Of a stretch of 64,000 nt of DNA, positions 42,294-49,922 are shown piece after piece. Origin of the DNA: an uncultured Aquimarina sp. Lineage in GTDB: Bacteria; Bacteroidota; Bacteroidia; Flavobacteriales; Flavobacteriaceae. The first letter of the stretch is position 1, and every line of letters starts with the position of its first letter. Under the pieces are notes generated by a model. The model did not search any database and was not told the DNA's origin. It saw only the letters and a program-made list of their open reading frames with translations. Location of the stretch: NCBI RefSeq assembly GCF_947492405.1, contig NZ_CANLMP010000002.1, positions 62,001-126,000 on the forward strand, in the 5' to 3' direction. Position numbers and translations under genes: made by a program.

Positions 42294-42443
42294 ATGAAAA
42301 CAATAAAAACGATCGAAAAATTATCTAATTTCAAGAAACTGGATAGAGGTTTAAAATTTAAAGTAAAAGGAGGTACAGATCTCCCAAGAGATAGGAATAA
42401 CGTTCAGAACCCATTCAAAATAAAAGTGAAATCAATACATTGA
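42294..42443 (+). CDS. Double-glycine-leader peptide, possible bacteriocin/RiPP precursor
   Basis: Peptide of 49 aa. The first 27 residues, with KLSNFKKLDRGLKFKVKGG, have the leader shape of Bacteroidota natural-product precursors that are cut after GG by a C39-type peptidase transporter. The remaining 22 residues (TDLPRDRNNVQNPFKIKVK and SIH) would be the core; it has no Cys and only one Ser and one Thr. No modifying enzyme or C39 transporter occurs in the window. Confidence 0.55.
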   Translation: MKTIKTIEKLSNFKKLDRGLKFKVKGGTDLPRDRNNVQNPFKIKVKSIH

Positions 42444-42508
42444 AATTATAAATAAACGATGATTAAATACATAGATGCACATATAGATAAAAACTAATAA
42501 AGGATATT

Positions 42509-42955
42509 ATGAAATACTCAAAACTATTAGCTCTGTGCATAATAATTTTGCTTCCAATGTTGGTATTATCACAAGAAATATCAAAAGTGGATAGAGCGAA
42601 AAATATTGTAGCGGCAGTAAATCAAAAAGATGCAAAGCTATATATTGAAAATTTTACCAAAGATGTAAAAATCTATATGTACAGTGAGGACGGAGCCTTC
42701 GATCTAAAGGTTGATGGTATCGAGGCATTATATAAAAACCGAGCAGCACATCTTAAGAAACATCCTGATGTTCGTAATGAAATTCAGCATTTAGCAGAAA
42801 TAGATAACCGACTTGTTATGCACGATAGAGTATGGCTAACTCCAAAACATACAACCGGTAGTGATATTGTAGAGATTTTTACGTTTGACGAATCCGGTAA
42901 AATTTCGCGAGTAGATGTATTACAGCAAAGTAATCTGTTTAGTCAAGAGCAATAG
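42509..42955 (+). CDS. Secreted SnoaL/NTF2-like protein
   Basis: Protein of 148 aa with a signal peptide (1-21, ending MLVLSQ) and an NTF2-like fold: helices at DRAKNIVAAVNQKDAKLYIENF, then DIVEIFTFDESGKISRVDVL, a SnoaL-type end. Usually a small ligand-binding or accessory protein; ligand unknown. Confidence 0.72.
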   Translation: MKYSKLLALCIIILLPMLVLSQEISKVDRAKNIVAAVNQKDAKLYIENFTKDVKIYMYSEDGAFDLKVDGIEALYKNRAAHLKKHPDVRNEIQHLAEIDNRLVMHDRVWLTPKHTTGSDIVEIFTFDESGKISRVDVLQQSNLFSQEQ

Positions 42956-42978
42956 AAATCATAGAGACTAAATAATTG

Positions 42979-43236
42979 ATGAACCAAAATATAAAAAACT
43001 TGCTTGGATTTTTTTCAGGAATTATACTAGCCATTGCATTCCTAGCGATCGGTGTTATACTAACTAATATATTGGAGCATGGATTTTGGGCTTTATTATC
43101 TGTTATTTTAATCCCGGTTTCTGGATTCATCTTTTTTCTTTCTAAGAAAAAGTATATTGGCTTTGGCATGTTCTTTTCGGCCATTCCAATAATAATACTA
43201 ACTTTTTTGTTTATTCAAATAAGTAAATTACATTAA
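42979..43236 (+). CDS. Small three-helix membrane protein
   Basis: Protein of 85 aa with helices at about 6-28, 33-49 and 58-78, starting MNQNIKNLLGFFSG. A TTG codon directly before the ATG keeps the frame open but is not needed. The stop codon merges into the spacer at 43235. Family not recognised. Confidence 0.58.
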   Translation: MNQNIKNLLGFFSGIILAIAFLAIGVILTNILEHGFWALLSVILIPVSGFIFFLSKKKYIGFGMFFSAIPIIILTFLFIQISKLH

Positions 43237-43250
43237 AATTTAATAAACAG

Positions 43251-43376
43251 ATGATTGAAGTGCTACTTAATTTGATTGCAGAGTATATTGGAGGAAATAA
43301 AAGGTTAGGAATAACACTTGCAATCCTTATTATACTTTTTTTCATAGGTTTTTCAATTTACCTTAAAATTCAGTAA
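43251..43376 (+). CDS. Possible 41-aa single-pass membrane peptide
   Basis: A complete frame starting MIEVLLNLIAEYIGGNKRLG with a C-terminal hydrophobic helix (ITLAILIILFFIGFSIYL). Its ATG is at the end of one common spacer and its stop lies inside the next, exactly the arrangement of the neighbouring genes. Confidence 0.5.
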   Translation: MIEVLLNLIAEYIGGNKRLGITLAILIILFFIGFSIYLKIQ

Positions 43377-43388
43377 ACAAATACAACA

Positions 43389-44105
43389 ATTTAGGTTTCC
43401 CTTCTGGAAGCGCAACATTCTACAATAGTTAATTTTGTTTAAACATTTTCAGCTCTTTATATAAAATTTTAAAGATATCAAGAGTTCCAAGTTACTATCA
43501 TTAGCGTTTTGCGAAATTTTTGTTTAGCCTTCAAACAAAGGCATCAAACGTTTCACAAAAAACACAGTAAATACTTCATAATAGTCTTAATAGCCTCATA
43601 AATTTCATACATTGTCTAAAAATTCATAGAAATAATTAAAAACTTTTTGAGCGCATATTTTATGAGCTTTATGAGTTGTTATATTATAATCCCCAGAGAA
43701 TGACTATAATCAATAGATAAACAAAAAATTTATTATGGCAAGTCAGTTTGTATAGTCCGGAATTTACAACTGTGCCTTTGGGGATCTTATTTTCTAAATG
43801 TAAATCCTATTATACTTTTTTACTAAAAAACTTATCTGCAAAAATAGACACCAAACTAATATACTTAATACTCCATAATTGGAACTATTTTTCAAAATCA
43901 GTAACATATCATTTCTTCTAATTACTTAAGCTAAAGCCATAAAAGATTGATTCTAATTCTGTTTTAAACTCTATCAACAAATATAGTTGTGTTTAATGCA
44001 AATCTTCAAAAGTCTTCGTAGCCCTTTTTTCTCTCTCATTTAAAAAAACCTGTGAATAATAAAGATTACTTTTTCATAACTTTTACTTATGCAAAACATT
44101 ATAAA
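43389..44105. other. Gene-free stretch
   Basis: About 700 nt of AT-rich sequence with stops in all frames at short intervals and no frame I would call. No spacer copies occur after 43388, so the cassette-like block ends here. A 102-codon frame on the minus strand near 44040-44348 overlaps the next gene and looks fortuitous. Confidence 0.5.
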
Positions 44106-44143
44106 TATAAATAAAAATATATGAAATAATCCATACACCTTTG
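44106..44143 (+). promoter_or_regulatory. AT-rich 17-mer and -7-like element upstream of a small membrane gene
   Basis: TATAAATAAAAATATAT (44106-44122) lies 30 nt before CACCTTTG (44136-44143), a -7-like element that keeps TTTG. The identical 17-mer with the same 30-nt spacing to GACCTTTG recurs at 45444. Confidence 0.5.
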
Positions 44144-44157
44144 CAAAAACAAAACAA

Positions 44158-44397
44158 ATGAGAGATTTACATTTAAAGAAAAAACAATCGAAAAAAGTAC
44201 GGGTGATTTCATTAAACAAGAACAAGAAAATAGCATCACCTGCGATCTTGAGTCTAATCATAATCTTTATATTCTTTTTTACTTTTATTCCACTTTCTAT
44301 AAGAAACAACAATCTTTTTTTAACAGAAATGCTACTTTCTGGAAGCATAATATGTTTGTTATGCCTACAAAACTCCTTGCCTAAAACAAAGAGATGA
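44158..44397 (+). CDS. Small basic two-helix membrane protein
   Basis: Protein of 79 aa with a very basic N-terminus (LKKKQSKKVRVISLNKNKK), helices at about 28-46 and 56-70, and a basic end. Family not recognised. It precedes sbtA by 54 nt in the same direction and carries the 17-mer promoter element. Confidence 0.55.
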   Translation: MRDLHLKKKQSKKVRVISLNKNKKIASPAILSLIIIFIFFFTFIPLSIRNNNLFLTEMLLSGSIICLLCLQNSLPKTKR

Positions 44398-44451
44398 ACA
44401 CCTTACTATTTTTCACATAAACAACTATTATAAAATCATAGTAACAACTAT

Positions 44452-45417
44452 ATGGATTTACATTTGCTTATAGATAATTTGACGAACCCTGCATTGCTTT
44501 TTTTCTTCCTGGGTATTATCGCAGTTCAACTTAAAAGTGATCTTAACATTCCGGAAAACTCTTCAAAATTTATTTCACTTTATCTTTTACTTTCAATTGG
44601 TTTTAAGGGAGGTCAGGAACTTTCGCATAGCACATTTAATGCAGAAATACTATGGTCCTTACTTTTTGGGATATTTCTGGCTATTTTCATTCCAGTATAT
44701 ACATATTTTATATTACGAAGAAAATTTAGTCTCGAAAATGCAGGAGCCATTGCAGCATCTTATGGTTCTGTAAGTGCCGTAACCTTTGTAACTACCATAT
44801 CATTTTTAGAAATAGAAAACATTGCGTTTAGCGGTCATATGGTTGCGGTTATGGCATTAATGGAGGCCCCATCTATAATGGTCGGATTACTCTTAGTTAC
44901 AATCTTCAAAAAAAATAAAAACGAAGACAAAATTCCTGTAAAAACTGTATTGCATCACGCATTAACTAATGGTAGTGTTCTACTTATAATAGGTAGTTTA
45001 ATTGTAGGTTTATTTGCAAGTGAGGCGCAAGCAGAAGGAATCAAACCTTTTACTACAGACATATTTAAAGGGTTTCTGGCTGTTTTTCTTCTGGATATGG
45101 GAATTACTAGTGGTCGTAAACTTTCTGATTTTATTAAAAAGGGATGGTTTGCTTTTCTATTTGCGATCATTATACCTGTCATAAACGGCTGTATTGTTGC
45201 GGTAGTAAGTGGTCTTTTTAGTTCTGGAGAAGGAAATAGATTGTTATTTGCCATACTCGCTGCTAGTGCATCTTATATCGCCGTACCCGCAGCTATGAAA
45301 TTAGCACTTCCAAAAGCAAATCCTAGTCTTTATATTCCAATGGCTCTGGCAATTACGTTTCCTTTTAATATAACATTAGGAATGCCTCTATATCTATGCA
45401 TTATTCAAATAACATAA
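44452..45417 (+). CDS. sbtA: Sodium-dependent bicarbonate permease, SbtA family
   Basis: Membrane protein of 321 aa with about ten helices. NPALLFFFLGIIAVQLKSDL at the start, YLLLSIGFKGGQEL, YGSVSAVTFVTTI and SASYIAVPAAMKLALP are hallmarks of SbtA-type Na+/HCO3- symporters first known from cyanobacteria and also present in many heterotrophs. The usual PII-like partner SbtB is not evident; small genes flank it on both sides. Confidence 0.85.
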   Translation: MDLHLLIDNLTNPALLFFFLGIIAVQLKSDLNIPENSSKFISLYLLLSIGFKGGQELSHSTFNAEILWSLLFGIFLAIFIPVYTYFILRRKFSLENAGAIAASYGSVSAVTFVTTISFLEIENIAFSGHMVAVMALMEAPSIMVGLLLVTIFKKNKNEDKIPVKTVLHHALTNGSVLLIIGSLIVGLFASEAQAEGIKPFTTDIFKGFLAVFLLDMGITSGRKLSDFIKKGWFAFLFAIIIPVINGCIVAVVSGLFSSGEGNRLLFAILAASASYIAVPAAMKLALPKANPSLYIPMALAITFPFNITLGMPLYLCIIQIT

Positions 45418-45443
45418 TAATAATTTATAATTAAGATAAAATA

Positions 45444-45481
45444 TATAAATAAAAATATATAACATATTAACTCGACCTTTG
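45444..45481 (+). promoter_or_regulatory. AT-rich 17-mer and -7-like element upstream of the 100-aa gene
   Basis: TATAAATAAAAATATAT (45444-45460) and GACCTTTG (45474-45481), 30 nt apart, matching the arrangement at 44106 exactly. Start of transcription would be about 30-35 nt before the ATG. Confidence 0.5.
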
Positions 45482-45524
45482 TACAACAGTTTAAAATAAA
45501 TTTTAATAAGAAATTATAATAGCT

Positions 45525-45827
45525 ATGGAAACAGCAACAATGGAAGTAAAAACAGACCAAAAAATAAACTTAATTGATGGTCACTTTACAGCATCAGAAG
45601 CAGCAGACATTATTAACGCTGTACTTAATATAAAAATCAACTTTCATAAATTGCATCGATTATCAATTACTGAAGGAAATGCTGGGGATGAATGTGAATA
45701 TGATAGCGGAAGAATAGACGAGTTATTGCAAGAGCAAGTTATAGCAAAAGAGTTTTTTAATCAAGCAAGATTAGATGGAAAAAAACTTAAAATGAATAGT
45801 ATAATCAATATTTCTGTCGAAGACTAG
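45525..45827 (+). CDS. Hypothetical small acidic protein downstream of sbtA
   Basis: Soluble 100-aa protein with GHFTASEAADIINAVLNIKINFHKL, then a charged second half ending INISVED. Family not recognised. It is not an obvious PII/SbtB fold. A shared promoter element with the gene at 44158 and a terminator right after suggest a co-regulated single-gene unit tied to bicarbonate uptake. Confidence 0.65.
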   Translation: METATMEVKTDQKINLIDGHFTASEAADIINAVLNIKINFHKLHRLSITEGNAGDECEYDSGRIDELLQEQVIAKEFFNQARLDGKKLKMNSIINISVED

Positions 45828-45900
45828 ATATTAGAATTAGTCTAATAGTTGAACATTTAATATTTTTTGTTCTGTCTAGTTAATAAACTTAATGTAAAAG

Positions 45901-45935
45901 AAGAGAGTTTCTTACTATAAGAGACTCTTTTTTTA
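45901..45935 (+). terminator. Intrinsic terminator
   Basis: AGAGTTTCTT and AAGAGACTCT form a stem of about nine pairs with a short loop (ACTAT) followed by a run of seven T. Confidence 0.8.
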
Positions 45936-46056
45936 TTATTACTAACTTAATCAATAGTATTATTCGTCTATTATTCATTTTTTAAAAGATAATAAAACGA
46001 TGATTATGAATATTTAATAATTCGAATAGAAATTATTAAATCCATTCTCGCATAGT

Positions 46057-46064
46057 TATCTTTG
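46057..46064 (+). promoter_or_regulatory. -7 element just upstream of the deacylase gene
   Basis: TATCTTTG matches TAnnTTTG perfectly, but it is only 6 nt before the ATG and no TTG stands at the usual -33 position. If used, the mRNA would be nearly leaderless. Confidence 0.35.
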
Positions 46065-46069
46065 TTTAT

Positions 46070-47116
46070 ATGATTAAGACTAGCACTTTTTTATTCACTA
46101 TTCTATTTGCTTCAACTTTTGCAATAGCGCAAAAACCTTTTGTTTTTCAAAATAAATCCATTGCTTCTGGTAGTAAACATCATTTTAAGATACCCGTAAC
46201 CAGTAAGAAGGATAGCACCTTTATTCCTGTTACCATATTTCACGGTTCAAAACCAGGACCAGTTCTAGGTATTACAGCTGGAATTCACGGTTATGAATAC
46301 CCGCCTATCCTTGCTGCCCAACAATTAAATCAAAAAATTGACCCAAAACAATTATCCGGAACCATTATTTTAGTTCAAATAGCTAATATTCCTGCATTTT
46401 TAGGCAGAAGTCCATTTTTAAATCCATTGGATGATAAGAATTTAAATCGCTCTTTTCCTGGGGATTCCAATGGTTCAATAACTCAACGCATTGCAGATAT
46501 CATTACGACAGAAGTAATTGCCAAATCAGATTTTTTTGTAGATATGCACGCAGGAGATGCTCCAGAAGATTTACGTTCGTATAATGCTTGGTATCAAAGT
46601 AAAGCGCTTCCTGAAGTTTCGAAAAAAGGTCGAGCAATGGCCCTGGCAATGGGGTTTGACTATTCAATTATTTTTAATATCCCTGAAGAAAGACTCAAAG
46701 AACCTAGTTTATATTGTTCTCAAGAAGCTTTTCACCGTAAAATACCATCAGTGGATATTGAATGTGGAAGATTAGGTATCCCCAGTAAAACTAAAACTGA
46801 TCGAATTGTGAACGGAATGTTTTCTTTATTCGAACATCTACAAATGTTAGATATCGGTGCTACATCTTCTAAAATCAGGCCAACAGTTATAGCTAAGAGA
46901 TTTACAATCAAAAGTAAATCAACTGGTCTTTTTTATACCAAAAAAAAAGCCGGCGATTTTATTAAAAAGGGAGAGTCAGTGGGTTACATTACTGATTTTT
47001 TTGGTAACACTTTAGAAAATATCAAAGCACCACAAAGCGGAATGATCTTATATATGATCGGCACTCCCCCTATTAATAAGGATGACACTATTATGAATAT
47101 TGGCATCCTACCTTAA
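46070..47116 (+). CDS. Secreted succinylglutamate desuccinylase/aspartoacylase-like zinc deacylase
   Basis: Zinc metallohydrolase of the M14/AspA family, 348 aa. It has a signal peptide (1-20, ending TFAIAQ), then GITAGIHGYEYPP (zinc His and Glu), LNRSFPGD, and VDMHAGDAPEDL (third zinc ligand His). SVDIECGRLG and the C-terminal beta domain with GMILYMIGTPPI are also typical. It would deacylate an N-acyl substrate in the periplasm. It converges with the permease gene, 7 nt apart. Confidence 0.88.
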   Translation: MIKTSTFLFTILFASTFAIAQKPFVFQNKSIASGSKHHFKIPVTSKKDSTFIPVTIFHGSKPGPVLGITAGIHGYEYPPILAAQQLNQKIDPKQLSGTIILVQIANIPAFLGRSPFLNPLDDKNLNRSFPGDSNGSITQRIADIITTEVIAKSDFFVDMHAGDAPEDLRSYNAWYQSKALPEVSKKGRAMALAMGFDYSIIFNIPEERLKEPSLYCSQEAFHRKIPSVDIECGRLGIPSKTKTDRIVNGMFSLFEHLQMLDIGATSSKIRPTVIAKRFTIKSKSTGLFYTKKKAGDFIKKGESVGYITDFFGNTLENIKAPQSGMILYMIGTPPINKDDTIMNIGILP

Positions 47117-47123
47117 GTTCATA

Positions 47124-48470
47124 TTATAATCGTTTTATCATTGGTATCGAAAGTATTATCATAACAATTGACGCTATTATAAGTGGTATAATAGTTTTTA
47201 TTGGCTTTAAAGTTATCTTTGTCTTATAATATTCTGGCACAAATTGACTCCAATCCATAGTGTTAGCAAGTTGACCTTCGAATATTTTTGGATAAAAAAA
47301 CAATCTTAATTTTTCATGAAATTCGTCGGTGGCATTAAGATATTCTAATTGTTGACTCATACTAGTTCCCGCCAATTGATTAAAAGTTAATTGCAAATGC
47401 ATATTAGGAATTACGGACGCAATTTGGACGCTCTTGTTTTCACGTAATCTAATTTTCTCGCTAAAAGCATTTTGCTCCTTTTCTGAATCGTCATCTCCCA
47501 TCTGTTGCATAGCGTAATACCACAACCAATTAAATCCATCCGTAGGATATCCATATTTCTTAAATTGTGGATAATGCTGATAAAACTTCTCAATGGTAGC
47601 GCGCTTGTCAGTATCCCATTTAACGTGATAGCCATCCCTTTGTGCTATGGCTGTGCTCAAAGCTTCTGGCACAGGATATTTTGCAGTCACATATGCATTG
47701 ATTCCAGCAGGCACAAGAATAAGTAACACCAGCCAAACAGATAAAAGTAACAAAGCATTAAAGCCAGAGGATTTTTTAAAACTTATGATAAAAAAACTAA
47801 CTGTAAACCAGAAAAGTATGTAAAGTATAGATAAACCTAATATCCAAAAAAAGTGAATGTCCAGAGATAAGTTCAGGACTAATTTTGCAACAAAAAAAAG
47901 AAAAATTAATATTACATATAATAGCATCAATCGTATCAAAAGTTTAGAGATGATAAATCTAAGTTTAGATTTTGACTGAATAGCGACCAATCGCCAAGTA
48001 CCTGTTTCTGTTTCTTCGGAAACAGCATTAAAAGTCAACACAATTACCAATAATGGAAATAAATAAATGATCACAAAAGAAAGGTCGAGATTACCAGATT
48101 GCAGGTTCATTGGGTTTACCAAATCAGTATCATACTTTTGAGCTTCAAAGGTTTTAATTGTGATCCTTTTTACCGTTGGATGTACATCTGACTGACCAAT
48201 TGATAATCCAGCAAGTGGATTTAAGTTATTGATATGGGCAAAGTTTGCATAATATAACAGTAATCCTAAATCATCATTATGCAACGATACTTGTCGGTCA
48301 AAATGTCGCTCTTGGTACGTTTTTACCTCAGCAATAGTATCTTGTTGTCTTTCTAAATGTTTATTACCAATCACGATTCCTACTATGCCTAATAGTGTTA
48401 TCAATACTAAGCTTATCCATACTTCTTTGGATCGAATACATTGTTGTAAAAATAACTTATATAACATCAT
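47124..48470 (-). CDS. ABC-2-type permease (DUF3526-like), second subunit
   Basis: Membrane protein of 448 aa from MMLYKLFLQQ. It has an N-terminal helix, a large periplasmic loop (about 45-150), four to five central helices, another loop and a last helix, the layout of NosY/DUF3526-type ABC permeases. The start at 48470 gives an ATGA overlap with the upstream permease; 19 further upstream codons belong to that overlap region. It contains the permease core motif LTFNAVSEETETGTWRLV. Confidence 0.82.
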   Translation of the reverse strand: MMLYKLFLQQCIRSKEVWISLVLITLLGIVGIVIGNKHLERQQDTIAEVKTYQERHFDRQVSLHNDDLGLLLYYANFAHINNLNPLAGLSIGQSDVHPTVKRITIKTFEAQKYDTDLVNPMNLQSGNLDLSFVIIYLFPLLVIVLTFNAVSEETETGTWRLVAIQSKSKLRFIISKLLIRLMLLYVILIFLFFVAKLVLNLSLDIHFFWILGLSILYILFWFTVSFFIISFKKSSGFNALLLLSVWLVLLILVPAGINAYVTAKYPVPEALSTAIAQRDGYHVKWDTDKRATIEKFYQHYPQFKKYGYPTDGFNWLWYYAMQQMGDDDSEKEQNAFSEKIRLRENKSVQIASVIPNMHLQLTFNQLAGTSMSQQLEYLNATDEFHEKLRLFFYPKIFEGQLANTMDWSQFVPEYYKTKITLKPIKTIIPLIIASIVMIILSIPMIKRL

Positions 48471-49918
48471 ATTGCTTTTGCTCTTTTTGAAATGAATAGT
48501 ATTAAAAATATAGTCCCTACTGCCCAAAACAAGATAGATAGTAATGCAGGAAAAGCTTCTTTTACAGAACTGGTAAATGCGATTGGTTTGTGCCTAAAAT
48601 CCTGAAAATCTTCCCAATGTTCATGCTCAACTACATGAGATTTACCTTCAGAACCGCTTTCTTTTTTAGGACTGATATATTCCATTTGCAATTCATTCAT
48701 AGTTTGTGCTAATTGATATCGATAATCATCCGCTTTATCTTGAAAATCCATGTAAGATGAAAAATCGGTCCCAGACATCGTCATTGATATCAATTTTATC
48801 GCTGTAAAAGGATTAACAAACGATGAAAATCGAGTTATATCATTTTGGTTTTTATAAATGTTTACCAATTTAGCCTGATGTTTTCTATACAAAGTAGCTG
48901 TTATTTTTTCGCCCTCTCGCATTACAAAACCAGAATAGTTAAAAGGCAGATCAGTTACCTTGCTAACATTATGAACTGTCAATACAGAATCTCTTAAGTG
49001 ATTATAATGTGGGTCATTAGGATTATGACTATCTCCTTTTTGGATCACTTCTTTTTCGATAGCAGATTGAAAGGCCAATTTACTAGGAGTAGGAAACCAA
49101 TAGTTGCCCATCGCTTGTGCAGATTTCGGTAATAAGATTACTAACAAAAGCCAAATTCCTAATAATCGCAATAAAGCATTTTTTGGCGCATTACTAATCG
49201 CCGATACTATAACAGTAATAGAAGATATCATAAAAAGGAATATCAAATAACTTATGCCAATTATAAATAAACGTAACCATCTAAAGTCGTTTAGTTCTGA
49301 GGGTTCAAATAGTAAGAGTGTAATAATTACTACTAAAAGAATAGGTATAAAAAACAATAAAGAAATTGCAAAAAGTCCAATAGATTTACCGAATAATATC
49401 TCTTTCCAGGTGGCACCTTGGGATAAAAGAATTTTTAAAGTCCCGTTCTGTTTATCCTTTGCAACGCTTGAAAAACCTGTAAAAAAAAGTACTAAAGGTA
49501 ATACCAACTGTAGTAATAACGCTAAACTCAATTCACCAAATCGTAGCATGCCTGTAGAAAATGTAGCTTCAGAAAAGTTTACACTATTTTGTCGATGTGC
49601 TTCTAAAAAAACGGTACTTCCTGTAAAACTTTCTAATCCGTAATCAAATATTCCCAAGGTAGGGTGTATTCGAAATGCAAATGTCCCAAAATGTGCCATT
49701 CGATGTGGATGTTTATCAGGATTTGCTTCCCAACTTTGTCTTGCTTTAACCTGGTGCTCCTGTCGAATATTATTTTGAGTGTTATGATTTTTTATACCGC
49801 TAACAGCTGAATACGCTGTTAACAGTATAAAAATTAAAAATAATAGATAAAAACTTTTGGGAGCTGTCGCATTACGCCAAAAGTGAACTGCGAATAATCG
49901 AATATTTGCCCATTGCAT
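48467..49918 (-). CDS. ABC-2-type permease (DUF3526-like), first subunit
   Basis: Membrane protein of 483 aa similar in layout to the next gene: first helix near 20-40, large external loop, helices at about 135-275, second loop and last helix. FFTGFSSVAKDKQNGTLKILLS is the intracellular coupling segment shared with its partner (AVSEETETGTWRLV). The pair probably forms a heterodimer with the ATPase at 52431. Confidence 0.82.
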   Translation of the reverse strand: MQWANIRLFAVHFWRNATAPKSFYLLFLIFILLTAYSAVSGIKNHNTQNNIRQEHQVKARQSWEANPDKHPHRMAHFGTFAFRIHPTLGIFDYGLESFTGSTVFLEAHRQNSVNFSEATFSTGMLRFGELSLALLLQLVLPLVLFFTGFSSVAKDKQNGTLKILLSQGATWKEILFGKSIGLFAISLLFFIPILLVVIITLLLFEPSELNDFRWLRLFIIGISYLIFLFMISSITVIVSAISNAPKNALLRLLGIWLLLVILLPKSAQAMGNYWFPTPSKLAFQSAIEKEVIQKGDSHNPNDPHYNHLRDSVLTVHNVSKVTDLPFNYSGFVMREGEKITATLYRKHQAKLVNIYKNQNDITRFSSFVNPFTAIKLISMTMSGTDFSSYMDFQDKADDYRYQLAQTMNELQMEYISPKKESGSEGKSHVVEHEHWEDFQDFRHKPIAFTSSVKEAFPALLSILFWAVGTIFLILFISKRAKAI

Positions 49919-49922
49919 CTTT

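Larger units (their letters stand above)
40352..43388 (+). repeat. Common spacer family between cassette-like genes
   Basis: Eight or nine related sequences follow stop codons here: 40352-40376, 40726-40750, 41233-41258, 41544-41569, 42044-42074, 42262-42291, 42442-42467 (weak), 43235-43258 and 43364-43388. Consensus AAARTTYARTAAACCGAT, often followed by AAAATTAT or the next ATG. The spacers are far more alike than the genes they separate. Confidence 0.7.

Noticed and set aside
40352-43388. Integron attC sites as an explanation for the common spacers
   Set aside because: No integrase gene in the window and the spacers lack the imperfect inverted arms of attC sites.
44040-44348. 102-codon antisense frame overlapping the gene at 44158
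   Set aside because: Rich in Phe and Lys as expected for the complement of AT-rich coding sequence; the plus-strand gene has a promoter element and a sensible protein.
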